This document shows, piece after piece, positions 34,409 to 43,187 of a stretch of DNA of 64,000 nucleotides. A model generated the notes under the pieces. That model saw nothing but the letters and a program-made list of their open reading frames with translations. It searched no databases and was not told the origin of the DNA. The stretch covers positions 54,430 to 118,429 of the forward strand of contig JABGQA010000141.1 of assembly GCA_018644665.1 (NCBI GenBank), read 5' to 3'. Made by a program: the position numbers and the translations under genes. Within the stretch, counting starts at the first letter, position 1. Each line of letters starts with the position of its first letter. Origin of the DNA: Candidatus Poribacteria bacterium. Its GTDB lineage: Bacteria; Poribacteria; WGA-4E; GCA-2687025.

Positions 34409-35863
34409 ATGACCTATGACGCCCGGACGCGGCACGAGCCCGCCACCCGCTCTCCGGCGCCGGAGTTGCGTCGGCGCCTACCCAGTCTGATGGCCGACGC
34501 CCTCATACCGGGTCTCTCCATAGCTGTCATCGAGGACGGCAGTCTCACGTGGGACGGCGCCTTCGGGGTCAAGCACGCCCAGACCGGCGAGCCGGTCCAG
34601 GCCACGACCGTCTTCGAGAGCGCGTCCACCGGCAAAGCCGTCTTCGCCTACGCCGTGCTGAAGCTCGTGGATAGGGGGGAACTCGACCTCGACACGCCCT
34701 TGGTGGAGTACACCCCGCTCCGCTATCTGACAGAGGGCTGGATACGCCCCCTACTGCAAGACGACCGCATCGCCGACATCACGGCGCGGATGGCCCTAAC
34801 GCACTCGACGGGTTTCCCCAACTGGCCGAGCGACGGCGGCGAGTTCGCCTTCGCACCTGGGACCCGGTGGGGCTATTCGGGCATGGCGTTCGTCTACCTG
34901 GGCGCGACGGTGGTGCGTGTCACGGGGTTGCGCCTGGACGAGTTCGTCCGGCGCGAGGCTCTGCTTCCGTGTGGGATGACCCATAGCTGGTTCAAGTGGC
35001 GCGACCGGTTCGCCATCACGGGCGCAAGCCAGCACACGGTACTTGCCCGCGCACAGCCTATGCACCGGTTTGTCGAGCCGTTAGCGGCGGGATCGCTCTA
35101 CACGACGGCGGCCGACTTCGGCAGCTTCCTGGTCGCCGTCCTCAACTCCGACGGGCTCGGCGGCATGACCACGCGCGAGATGCTCCGTCCGCAGATGCCG
35201 GTCGACGGCGCGCCGAACATCACGTGGGGTCTGGGGATCGGCCTGCACGACACCCCGCAGGGCGAGACCATATGGCACTGGGGCAACAACATCGACGCGA
35301 AGGCATACTTCGAAGTGCGCAGAGAGGACGGTCGCGGGTTCGTCTACTTTGCGAACAGCCGAAACGGCCTCGCGATGGTGGATGAGGTCGGCCAACTGTG
35401 TCTCGGTCAGCCAACATGCGCCGTGTCGAAGGGGCCGAGCGAGTTCGGCCGGTACGACGCCGTCGACTCGCCAGTGATGGAGATGTGCCGCGCCTACCGA
35501 TCCGCTGGCCCTGAGCGCGCCTTGCGCCTGTATCGCGAGGCGGACGGCGCTGGCGCCAGTCTCCCGCCCGAGGTCGTTGCTCCGCTGGCGCGCGATATCC
35601 TTGCGCTTGGCGACCTCGGCGGAGGTCTGCGCTTGGGGGACGAGGTCGCCCGTGCGCATCCCGACAACGCGCGAGCGCACATTCTGCACGGCGAGGCGCA
35701 CTTGATGACCGGGAATCAAGAAGCTGCGTACGTCTGCCTAAGCAGGGCGCGTGACCTCGACGCGTCGATGGTCGCCGATCTGTCCGAGGTGTGCTCGCGG
35801 CTCGTGGAACTGGGCAGGTCGCAGGAGGCGCGGGCGCTACGCGAGTGGACGAGGTGGCACTGA
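34409..35863 (+). CDS. Beta-lactamase-family serine hydrolase with C-terminal TPR-like extension
   Basis: A 484-residue protein of the class C beta-lactamase/DD-peptidase/esterase superfamily. The nucleophile motif SxxK is Ser73-Thr-Gly-Lys76 in FESASTGKAVFAY. The second motif is Tyr156-Ser-Gly in place of Tyr-x-Asn. The third is His290-Trp-Gly in IWHWGNN. About 130 residues follow the catalytic domain (GPERALRLYREADGAGASLP, HPDNARAHILHGEAHLMTGN) and look like helical TPR repeats. No signal peptide is visible, so it is probably a cytoplasmic esterase or amidase rather than a resistance enzyme. ATG 34409 is chosen because upstream residues are not family-like. A TATATT hexamer at 34339 may be its -10. 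Confidence 0.82.
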   Translation: MTYDARTRHEPATRSPAPELRRRLPSLMADALIPGLSIAVIEDGSLTWDGAFGVKHAQTGEPVQATTVFESASTGKAVFAYAVLKLVDRGELDLDTPLVEYTPLRYLTEGWIRPLLQDDRIADITARMALTHSTGFPNWPSDGGEFAFAPGTRWGYSGMAFVYLGATVVRVTGLRLDEFVRREALLPCGMTHSWFKWRDRFAITGASQHTVLARAQPMHRFVEPLAAGSLYTTAADFGSFLVAVLNSDGLGGMTTREMLRPQMPVDGAPNITWGLGIGLHDTPQGETIWHWGNNIDAKAYFEVRREDGRGFVYFANSRNGLAMVDEVGQLCLGQPTCAVSKGPSEFGRYDAVDSPVMEMCRAYRSAGPERALRLYREADGAGASLPPEVVAPLARDILALGDLGGGLRLGDEVARAHPDNARAHILHGEAHLMTGNQEAAYVCLSRARDLDASMVADLSEVCSRLVELGRSQEARALREWTRWH

Positions 35864-35948
35864 CGCCGGCGCCCGCGCCGCGCCGGCGTGGTACACCGCG
35901 TCAACGCCAGAGGGAGCAGACCCGCCACGCGCGCGGGACTCCTCGCTC

Positions 35949-36728
35949 CTACACGACTGTCTTCTGCTCGGCCGCCACGCGCAGTTCCTCGGTCATGTCG
36001 CGCGGCTGGGTCGGCGTCAGCACGATCTCCTGCACATGCGTGCGATGGGGCATCCCGGCGCACAGCAGTATGGCGGCGGCGACATCCTCCGGCTGCATCA
36101 TCAACGCCCGCGCCTCGGCGGGAGGCGGAAGCGGCCGTCCCTCCAGGATCGGCGTGTCCACTTCGCCGGGGAAGACGGTGCAAGCCCTGATCCCCTTCGA
36201 CCGAAGCTCAGAGTTCATGGACCGCATGATATTGTGCGCCGCTCCCTTGGCGGCGCTGTATGCCGCTCCGCCGAGCAGTCCAGGCGTGAGCGCTGCCATC
36301 GACGACACCGTCACAACGGTCCCCGAGCCGCGCGTCACCATGTCGCGCACCGCGGTCTGCGTGAGCCGGTAGACGCCCTCGACGTTGACGCGGAAGACGC
36401 TGTCCCACTCCTCGGGACCGACGTGCAGCATGGAACGCACCTTGCTGCTGTGCCCGGCGTTGTTGATGAGGATGTCGACACGCCCGAACTCCGCGATCGC
36501 GACATCGGTGATCGCCGCCGCGGCGTCGCCGTCTTCGAGGTCGGCGCTGTGCGCTACTGCCTTGCGGGCGAGTTCCGCCGCTTCGGCCGCGGCGTCCTCC
36601 AGCGGCGCGATCCGTCGCCCTACGAGCAGGAGGTCGGCTCCCTGTTCCGCGAACAGTCGGACGGTCGCTCGCCCGATGCCGCTGCCCGCGCCCGTGATGA
36701 TCGCGATCTTCCCGTCAAGTGATCCCAT
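35949..36728 (-). CDS. Short-chain dehydrogenase/reductase (SDR)
   Basis: A 259-residue classical SDR with NAD(P) binding at TGAGSGIGRATV (residues about 13-24), the structural NNAG motif in DILINNAGHSS, catalytic Ser in VVTVSSMAALTPG and the Tyr-x-x-x-Lys pair in AAYSAAKGAAHNIM. An Arg after the second beta strand (LLLVGRRIA) hints at NADP preference. Length and order are normal. It lies between convergent and divergent neighbours, alone. Substrate not predictable. Confidence 0.9.
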   Translation of the reverse strand: MGSLDGKIAIITGAGSGIGRATVRLFAEQGADLLLVGRRIAPLEDAAAEAAELARKAVAHSADLEDGDAAAAITDVAIAEFGRVDILINNAGHSSKVRSMLHVGPEEWDSVFRVNVEGVYRLTQTAVRDMVTRGSGTVVTVSSMAALTPGLLGGAAYSAAKGAAHNIMRSMNSELRSKGIRACTVFPGEVDTPILEGRPLPPPAEARALMMQPEDVAAAILLCAGMPHRTHVQEIVLTPTQPRDMTEELRVAAEQKTVV

Positions 36729-36815
36729 GCGATTGCCCCAAGTCCGTGTTCGCCGGTTCGCCCCCGCTGCGCCGTGACACCGTACCTGACGGCATGGGTT
36801 GTGTCGACAGCGCGA

Positions 36816-38633
36816 TCATCGCTCGGCGCGTTCCAGCGCGAAGGAGAACAGCGCCGGGTACAGCCGATCCACGCCGATGACGTCCGGCATCCGCATCCAC
36901 ACGTACAGCGTCTTGCCGCCGATCGGTTCCGACCCACGATGTTCTACGTACGCGATCCCGTCGCCGAGTACCTCGCCGTCCCCGTCGACCAAGCGAGCCA
37001 GCGGCATGTACAGGTCGTCGGCGTCCGTGAGGTTTTGGGACGCGGGTCGCCATCGGAGATCCCCCGCCAATGGGAACGCGAACGACGCGTCCAAACCTAG
37101 CAGCGCGCTTGTGTCGATGTTGAAGCGCAGGTCCGCGTCCGCGGGCGGCTGCTCCCACCCCTGTTTGACTGGCAACCCAAGGCGCACGGCGGAGTTCACC
37201 ACGTCGTCGTCGGCCGAGTAGAAGGGGAACGGCCCCGACGACATGCACACCAGGAGCCCGCCGGACGCCAGGTACCCCCGCAACGCGTCGTCGATGTCGC
37301 CATCCACATTCACCGTGCGCCGGTACGTCTCATGGCTCGCGTAGACCGCGACGGGGTACGTGTCAGCGTTGAAGCGCGCGGGATCGACGACGTCCTCCGA
37401 CCTCACCTCGGCGATGGACAGCCCTGCATCCGCGAGCCAGAACACGACGGAACTCTCGTACCCCGGCAGGATGGCGATGCGCGTCCCGGCGTACCGCTTG
37501 CGCAACGCCTCAACGTCCTGTGTTACGCCTACGGCCGACGGAGTCGAGGCGGCGTGTGGCGCTTCGGCGAAGCGCGTCGTGTACTCGCCGGTGAGTCCAA
37601 TGTACGCGTCTCCGTCCTCGTGGCTCGGCTCGATCTCCGAGCCTTCGTGCCATTCGTTCCACGACGTGACGAGCACCCAGTCGGGATCGGCCGCGATGGC
37701 CTCCTCCCACAGCACGCGATACGTGCTGCCGTTCTGACGGTCGGCGGCGAGGCCCGGCGTGCGGATCTTCGTGTCGTCGTAGCCGGGAATGACGGTGATG
37801 CACGAGATCTTCTCGCGGCTCCGGGCGAGGCGGACGGCGTCCCCGAACGCGGCGCGACTGCTGTCCCGCAGAGCGTCTGGGTCGAGGCCGGCTGTCCAGC
37901 CCGCGATGTTGTACGTGTGCACGCCGTCGAACACGCGCGCGTAGCCCTCCTGATACCCGTCCGCGATCAGTAGGAAGTCGCCACCGTGGGCCTCCTTCGC
38001 GCGTCGGATGATCTCCGGCCACTCGCCAAGCTCCACCTCGTTCATCACACGCCCGTACACGAATATGACGGGAAGGCCGTCCACCTTGAGGAACGCTGGG
38101 TGCGACCCATATCGGTCGAGGGCGTACACGAGGTCGTCTACCGCGCGGTCGCGTTTCTGCTGGCCCTCGCCCGGCACGGTCTCCCAGTAGAGCGACATTT
38201 CCATGTCGTGCGCGGCAGCGTGGTCCAGTAGCGCGGGGAACACGCCGTCGTCGAACCTATCTGGCCCCCACCACGTAGCGACAAACCCGTCGATGCCCGC
38301 GCCGCGGGCGAGCGACATGTGGTAGTCGATGATCTCCGGGTCGTACGAGTCGTACGCGCCCTTGGCGGGGTAGTTCGTCGACGACCCGATCCAGTGGTCG
38401 TCCGCGCGCACGTCGTCCCAGTGCACCCACCGCCCGTGCCGCTCCTGTGTACCGTACCACGAGTAGTAGAACGCCAGCGTCTTGCGCGGGACGTCTCTCC
38501 ACGCGCGATCTCGCCGCGCGGCCAAGAACTCGAACAGCGAGTCGCCGCCAGGCTCGGCCGTCGCCGTCCGACTCAGCCCAACTGCAGCGCAACCCATCAG
38601 CGCGACAAGAAGCCAAGGCACGCCTGTCCGCAT
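36816..38633 (-). CDS. Secreted GH99-like (endo-alpha-mannosidase/WbsX-type) glycoside hydrolase
   Basis: A 605-residue exported protein. The first 27 residues form a signal peptide (VPWLLVALMGCAAVGLSRTATA); a Cys in LMGC makes a lipoprotein form possible. The TIM-barrel part shows the GH99/WbsX pattern: LAFYYSWYGTQ at the start, IDGFVATWWGP, and VLVTSWNEWHEGSEIEPS near residue 330, the family hallmark with the putative catalytic Glu. A C-terminal region of about 220 residues (KRYAGTRIAILPGYESSVVF, GYLASGGLLVCMSSGPFPFY) looks like a ThuA/glutamine-amidotransferase-like Rossmann domain. Probably acts on mannan-like or surface glycans outside the cytoplasm. Confidence 0.82.
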   Translation of the reverse strand: MRTGVPWLLVALMGCAAVGLSRTATAEPGGDSLFEFLAARRDRAWRDVPRKTLAFYYSWYGTQERHGRWVHWDDVRADDHWIGSSTNYPAKGAYDSYDPEIIDYHMSLARGAGIDGFVATWWGPDRFDDGVFPALLDHAAAHDMEMSLYWETVPGEGQQKRDRAVDDLVYALDRYGSHPAFLKVDGLPVIFVYGRVMNEVELGEWPEIIRRAKEAHGGDFLLIADGYQEGYARVFDGVHTYNIAGWTAGLDPDALRDSSRAAFGDAVRLARSREKISCITVIPGYDDTKIRTPGLAADRQNGSTYRVLWEEAIAADPDWVLVTSWNEWHEGSEIEPSHEDGDAYIGLTGEYTTRFAEAPHAASTPSAVGVTQDVEALRKRYAGTRIAILPGYESSVVFWLADAGLSIAEVRSEDVVDPARFNADTYPVAVYASHETYRRTVNVDGDIDDALRGYLASGGLLVCMSSGPFPFYSADDDVVNSAVRLGLPVKQGWEQPPADADLRFNIDTSALLGLDASFAFPLAGDLRWRPASQNLTDADDLYMPLARLVDGDGEVLGDGIAYVEHRGSEPIGGKTLYVWMRMPDVIGVDRLYPALFSFALERAER

Positions 38634-38790
38634 CTCACGTTCCTTCCGAAAGAACCACCCTCGCGCCCTTACGCCGGCCGGGCATGTCGCGCTATCTCTG
38701 CTACCGAGTAGGCCCGATGACGCCCTGCGCGCGACGCATTGAAGACGACGTCAACGGCGCATGACCGTTCCCGCGACGAGAGGACGCACG

Positions 38791-39861
38791 ATGGCGCAAG
38801 AGATGACATCCTACGAACGGCTACGACGCGTATACGACCATCAGGAACCCGACCGCGTCCCTCTAACGGATAGCCCGTGGGGCGTTACGGTAGCACGCTG
38901 GAGGCGCGAGGGGTTCCCCGCGGACGCGAACGTAGGCGACTTCTTCGGTTTCGAGAAGACGGCCGGCATCGGAGCCGACAACGGCCCCCGATATCCCAGC
39001 GAGGTGATCGAGGAGACCGCCGAGTACGTCATTAGCACCACGGCCTGGGGAGCCACCCAGAAGAACTGGAAGAACTCAGCCTCGACCCCCGACTTCCTCG
39101 ACTTCCGCATCCGCGACCGCGAGACGTGGGAGGACGCGAAGGCCCGCATCCGGCCCACCGACGACCGAGTCAACTGGGAGCATCTGGAGCGCAACTACGC
39201 CCCATGGCGGGCCGAGGGGCGCTGGATACAGGCGGGCCTGTGGTTCGGCTACGACGTCTTCGCGAGCTGGCACGTCGGGACCGAACGCATGCTCATGGCG
39301 ATGGCGATGGACCCCGACTGGTGCCGCGACATGTTCTCGCACGCCCTGGAAACGCAGCTCACGCTGTACGAGCGCGTCTGGGACAAGGGCTACGAGTTCG
39401 ACTGCATCTCGTTCCCCGACGACCTCGGCTACCGTAACGGGCTGTTCTTCTCTGTCCCCATGTATCGCGAAGTCCTCAAGGCCGTGCACAAGCGCGCGTT
39501 CGACTGGGCGCACGATCGCGGCGTCAAGGTGATGATGCACTCCTGCGGCAACATCCTCGAACTGCTTCCCGACCTGATCGAAATCGGGCTGGACGGCCTG
39601 AACCCGTTGGAGACGAAGGCAGGCATGGACCTCGTCGAAATCAAACGCGACTACGGCGACGATCTCGTCCTACAGGGCGGCATCGACGTCCGCGCGATGC
39701 CCGACGGCGAATCGATCGAGGAGGAGATCCGCACCAAGGTCACCGCGGCGAAGCAGGGCGGCGGATACATCTACCACTCCGACCACTCCGTGCCGAACGA
39801 CGTCAGCTTCTCGGACTTCTGCCGAGTCATCGCCCTCGTGAACCACTACGGGAGCTACTGA
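38791..39861 (+). CDS. Uroporphyrinogen decarboxylase-like (UroD/MtaA-type) protein
   Basis: A 356-residue TIM-barrel protein of the UroD superfamily. It begins TSYERLRRVYDHQEPDRVPL, like UroD-like corrinoid methyltransferase proteins. The zinc-type motif HSCGN in VKVMMHSCGNILELLPDLIE (about 250-255) is typical of MtaA/CmuA-like methyltransferases and not of true HemE. It ends with LQGGIDVR and a His/Asp-rich segment (IYHSDHSVPNDVS). ATG at 38791 is preferred over 38761 for the GAGAGGA six bases upstream. First gene of a plus-strand run with a cysteine-peptidase-like protein and GNATs. Likely a methyl or carboxyl-group metabolism enzyme; substrate unknown. Confidence 0.85.
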   Translation: MAQEMTSYERLRRVYDHQEPDRVPLTDSPWGVTVARWRREGFPADANVGDFFGFEKTAGIGADNGPRYPSEVIEETAEYVISTTAWGATQKNWKNSASTPDFLDFRIRDRETWEDAKARIRPTDDRVNWEHLERNYAPWRAEGRWIQAGLWFGYDVFASWHVGTERMLMAMAMDPDWCRDMFSHALETQLTLYERVWDKGYEFDCISFPDDLGYRNGLFFSVPMYREVLKAVHKRAFDWAHDRGVKVMMHSCGNILELLPDLIEIGLDGLNPLETKAGMDLVEIKRDYGDDLVLQGGIDVRAMPDGESIEEEIRTKVTAAKQGGGYIYHSDHSVPNDVSFSDFCRVIALVNHYGSY

Positions 39862-39893
39862 CCTCACGGCGAGCGAGAAGGGAGCGCCGCGCG

Positions 39894-40847
39894 ATGACGC
39901 GCCTGCCGGAACTCACATGGCGGCCGAGGGCCGCGAGCCTCGTCGGATGCCTCGAAGGCATCGCAGGTTACTTGGGCGTCGGCGCTAGCCCGGCGTGGAT
40001 CGCCGCCGCCGTCGGCCAGGCGTTCCTGCTCATCGTAGACGACACGCTGTGTCCGTCCGGGCCGTCGGAGTGGGACTACCTGCGCACGCTGAAGCAGACC
40101 GGGCCGAACGTCGGCTTGGACATCGCATACGAGGGGGCATTCCCGCACGCAGACGACTTCGGGGCCAAGCAGGCGGCCATCCGTCGCTCGACACAGCGAC
40201 ATCTCGACAACGGCGTCCCCTGCTTCGGCTGGCACTTCGAGTTCATCGTGATCAACGGCTACGACGACTCGACGTACCACCTGTCAGGGCCTCTCGACGG
40301 TTCGCGCGCGGCCGGTGCAGGCGGACCTATGCTGTGGCGCGAGTTCGGCGCCGGGGCGGTAGGCTTCGTGGAGATGCTGTCCGCACGCAAGACTGAGCCC
40401 GCGACAGGCGCACGTGTCGTACGCGACGCCCTACGCCTCGCGGTAGACATCGCCCACGAGCGCGAGGGGCATCCCGAGTGGGGCTGCCTGGCCGCCTACG
40501 ACAATTGGGTCCGCGGCCTCGAAGCCGGGAACGACGAGTACGCCGGGGGTGCGGGCTACCACGCCGCGATATGGTCTGAGTGCCGCGGATTCGCCGTCGA
40601 GTTCCTGAAGGAAGCGGGCGAATGCGTCCCAGGTGTGGACGATCTTCTACAACACGCACTGGCGCACTACGCCACTGTGCACGAAAGACTGGCGGACGTC
40701 GCGAGGCTATTCCCGCCGCCGTGGGAGGACCGCGCGGTGGCCGCGGACGAGGCACGGTGGAAGGCCGCCGCGAACCACGTTGCCGCTGCCCGCGACGCCG
40801 AGACACGGGGGGTCGCGGCGCTGGAGACAGCATTGGCCGCAATGTGA
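39894..40847 (+). CDS. Hypothetical protein, possibly C39/BtrH-like cysteine-peptidase fold
   Basis: A 317-residue protein I cannot assign firmly. Near the N-terminus SLVGCLEGIAGYLG carries a Cys in the position of a papain-like nucleophile. VPCFGWHFEFIVINGYDDSTYHL (about residue 115) resembles the His-containing segment of BtrH/C39-type domains. The second half is helical (GCLAAYDNWVRGLEAGNDEY, AGGAGYHAAIWSECRGFAVE) and may hold a DUF4872-like region. No signal peptide. It starts at ATG 39894, 32 bases after the UroD-like gene. It could process or transfer a small acyl or peptidyl group, but this is inference. Confidence 0.65.
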   Translation: MTRLPELTWRPRAASLVGCLEGIAGYLGVGASPAWIAAAVGQAFLLIVDDTLCPSGPSEWDYLRTLKQTGPNVGLDIAYEGAFPHADDFGAKQAAIRRSTQRHLDNGVPCFGWHFEFIVINGYDDSTYHLSGPLDGSRAAGAGGPMLWREFGAGAVGFVEMLSARKTEPATGARVVRDALRLAVDIAHEREGHPEWGCLAAYDNWVRGLEAGNDEYAGGAGYHAAIWSECRGFAVEFLKEAGECVPGVDDLLQHALAHYATVHERLADVARLFPPPWEDRAVAADEARWKAAANHVAAARDAETRGVAALETALAAM

Positions 40848-40883
40848 GTGACGCGCGCCGCCACGGGCGGGAGGGAGCCCCAC

Positions 40884-41333
40884 GTGGTTGAGTTCGCCCG
40901 GTTCATCTGTCGCAAGGGCGACCTCAGGCCCCTGCCCACCGACGCCTGCCGTTGGCTGGACATCCCGGACGACATCGCCCTCCTGTCGGAATACGCCGCG
41001 CACTGCGGTCACGCGCCCATGACCCGCAGCGAGTGCGAGCAGATCGCGCGCGACGGCTTCACGTACGCGGCGGTCGTACAAGACGGCGTGATCGTCTCTA
41101 TGGCGGCGTGGCAGCGCTCCGCGAGCGCCTGGGAACTCGCAGCGGTGTCGACACGCACGGGGCATCGACGGCAAGGCTACGGCGCCGCCGTCTGCGCATT
41201 CGTGACTGACGAGATCCTCGCCAAGGGGCGTCAGGCGACCTGCACCACCCGCCGCGACAGCGTCGCCATGATCGCCACGGCGCGCGAACTCGGCTACGCG
41301 CCCCTGCCCGAGGCGCCTGATTCGGGCTCTTGA
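40884..41333 (+). CDS. GNAT-family acetyltransferase, copy 1
   Basis: A 149-residue N-acetyltransferase. The acetyl-CoA loop is visible as RTGHRRQGYGAAVCAFVTDE (the R/Q-x-x-G-x-G/A signature). The start is GTG at 40884, with GAGGGAG six bases upstream; it opens VVEFARFICRKGD, aligned with ARYARFICLEYGP in copy 2. Target unknown; GNATs may modify small amines, antibiotics or proteins. It lies 36 bases after the cysteine-peptidase-like gene. Close homologue of the gene at 41458. Confidence 0.85.
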   Translation: MVEFARFICRKGDLRPLPTDACRWLDIPDDIALLSEYAAHCGHAPMTRSECEQIARDGFTYAAVVQDGVIVSMAAWQRSASAWELAAVSTRTGHRRQGYGAAVCAFVTDEILAKGRQATCTTRRDSVAMIATARELGYAPLPEAPDSGS

Positions 41334-41457
41334 CGCCGCGCTTCTGTGCGCCGTGTCGTCAGGCTCCGGCGCCCAAGTAGCTTGGCGCCCGCAGACCCCG
41401 GACACCAACATCCGCAGGGGTCGGTCGACGCATTTGCGGCCAAGTGGAGGGCCGGAC

Positions 41458-41946
41458 GTGGCAAGGTACGCGCGGTTCATCTGTCTTGAGTACGGCCCGG
41501 AAGCCGACCCCTCGAACGCGTGTCGCTGGTTAGCCATCCCTCGCGACATCGCGTTGCTCAACGAATACTGGCGTGGGTCGGGCGGCCCGGCGCTCGGGGA
41601 CGAGGAGTGGGGACAGATCGCTCGCGATGGCTACCAATACGCCGCCATCCTGGACGGCGGCCGAATAGTCGCGATAGCGGCCGTGTGGAAGCGATCGGCG
41701 GGCGAGTGGGAACTCGCGGCCGTGTCGACGCGCGAGGGCTTCCGCCGACGTGGACTTGCGACGGCCGTGTGCTCGTTCGTCACCGCGTACATCCTCGCCG
41801 AGGGGCGGCACGCGACGTGCACCACGCGCCTGGACAACGCCCCCATGATCGCGACCGCTCTCAAGTTGGGCTACTGCCGCATTGAGGACGCGCACACGTG
41901 CGAGTGCGCCGCGCGCGCGTCCGGCCGTGCGGATGATGACGCCTGA
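41458..41946 (+). CDS. GNAT-family acetyltransferase, copy 2
   Basis: A 162-residue paralogue of the gene upstream, with the same blocks (CRWLAIPRDIALLNEYW, WELAAVSTREGFRRRGLATAVCSFVTAYILAEGRHATCTT). The acetyl-CoA loop is REGFRRRGLATAV. GTG at 41458 has GGAGG seven bases upstream, and is preferred over an earlier in-frame GTG at 41353. A Cys-containing tail (IEDAHTCECAARASGRADDD) is absent from copy 1. Tandem duplication is clear from order and sequence. It ends 8 bases before the convergent sigma-factor gene. Confidence 0.84.
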   Translation: MARYARFICLEYGPEADPSNACRWLAIPRDIALLNEYWRGSGGPALGDEEWGQIARDGYQYAAILDGGRIVAIAAVWKRSAGEWELAAVSTREGFRRRGLATAVCSFVTAYILAEGRHATCTTRLDNAPMIATALKLGYCRIEDAHTCECAARASGRADDDA

Positions 41947-41954
41947 GGCGGCGG

Positions 41955-42992
41955 CTACAGGCCGCCGTCAAACGCCCACTGACCCTCAGGGTTGTCGCGA
42001 CGCATCGCCACGCGCCATGTCCTCCGCTGTGAGTCGGCGCAGAGGATCTCGTACGGGACGAACACGCCCTCGCCGCCGGCGTACTGCCGATCTTCCTCCT
42101 GGTACGGCTCGCCGATGTTGACGATCTCCGTGACACCGGCGTACGACGTCTCCTCCCAGCGTGTGTCCCTGTAGTTCGGCTTCGTCATCTCGTTCGCCGC
42201 GGCGTGGTCCCCGTCGACCAGCGCATGAAAGAACTGACGGACGGCCTCGCGCGCCGCGTGCGCGTTCATGTCGGCGGGCGGCGGTACCTTGCGCTTCTCG
42301 TCCTCGCGCCTCGCCCGTCCTCGGTCCGCTTCGACGCCGTCCCGGTACTTCGTCAGCACATGCGCGGCCAGTTCCTCCATGCCGACGCCGCGCGAGGCCG
42401 CGTATTCGCGCAAGAACGTGTGCAGTCCGGGGGCCAGGTCGATCCGAATCTGAGCCTTCATCGGTGCATGTTCCTCTCTGAGTCGTCTCCGCGCTCGCTG
42501 GAGCCGTCCGAGTACCGTGCTCACCGGAACCGACAGGCGCGCGCTGATCTCCGCGTACGTCATGCCGTCGAGGTAGTGGAGCGTCACGGCCTCGCGCTGG
42601 TCAGCGGGCAACTCATCGACGCCTTCTCTCAGCGTTTCCCAGACCGTGCTTCCGTAGCGGCGCTCATCTCGCAGGACGTGCCCCGGTCGCCCCTGCTCCC
42701 CCAGGATCTCGCGGTACCGGGTCTCGTCTCTGATCCACCGCCGGGCGAGGTTGGTGGCGATGCCGTTCAGCCACGCGCCGAACTTCTCCGGGGTCCGCAA
42801 CCGAGGCAGCTCTACCCACGCCGCAGCGAAGGCCTGCTGCATGATGTCCTCGCCGTCCGGCCGTCCGCGACCGATGCGCACGGCGATGGCGCGCGATACC
42901 GGCGTGTGGTATCGATCCACTAGCGCGGCGAACGCCATGTGCGAACCGTCCCGCGCCTCGGCCACCAGTTGTACATCCGACTGCGACGCCAT
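41955..42992 (-). CDS. ECF-type RNA polymerase sigma factor with C-terminal RHH-like and NTF2-like extension
   Basis: A 345-residue sigma factor. Region 2 is visible in DGSHMAFAALVDRYHTPVSR to GAWLNGIATNLARRWIRDE. Region 4 is in ELPADQREAVTLHYLDGMTYAEISARLSVPVSTVLGRLQR, residues about 127-168. The typical ECF ends near residue 175; here about 170 residues follow. The first part (KAQIRIDLAPGLHTFLREYA, GMEELAAHVLTKYRDG) resembles a ribbon-helix-helix fold. The last (AREAVRQFFHALVDGDHAAA onward) resembles a SnoaL/NTF2-like domain. No anti-sigma gene is adjacent, so the extension may regulate in cis. SD AGAGAGGCG precedes the ATG; a lipoprotein gene lies divergent upstream. Confidence 0.88.
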   Translation of the reverse strand: MASQSDVQLVAEARDGSHMAFAALVDRYHTPVSRAIAVRIGRGRPDGEDIMQQAFAAAWVELPRLRTPEKFGAWLNGIATNLARRWIRDETRYREILGEQGRPGHVLRDERRYGSTVWETLREGVDELPADQREAVTLHYLDGMTYAEISARLSVPVSTVLGRLQRARRRLREEHAPMKAQIRIDLAPGLHTFLREYAASRGVGMEELAAHVLTKYRDGVEADRGRARREDEKRKVPPPADMNAHAAREAVRQFFHALVDGDHAAANEMTKPNYRDTRWEETSYAGVTEIVNIGEPYQEEDRQYAGGEGVFVPYEILCADSQRRTWRVAMRRDNPEGQWAFDGGL

Positions 42993-43187
42993 GCCGCGCC
43001 TCTCTGCGACGATGTCTCGCTCCGCCCTGTTGTGCCACGGCGCGCCGCAAACCTAACACGACTCGACGCCCACCCAGCCGCCGCAACGCCACGCGCCATC
43101 TACCGCGGGCCCGGTACCGAGGCTATCGTGGGCACGGCTTCCCGGTTGACGCTCCTGCCACCCTAGCCCGAATCCAGGAGAAGACAG

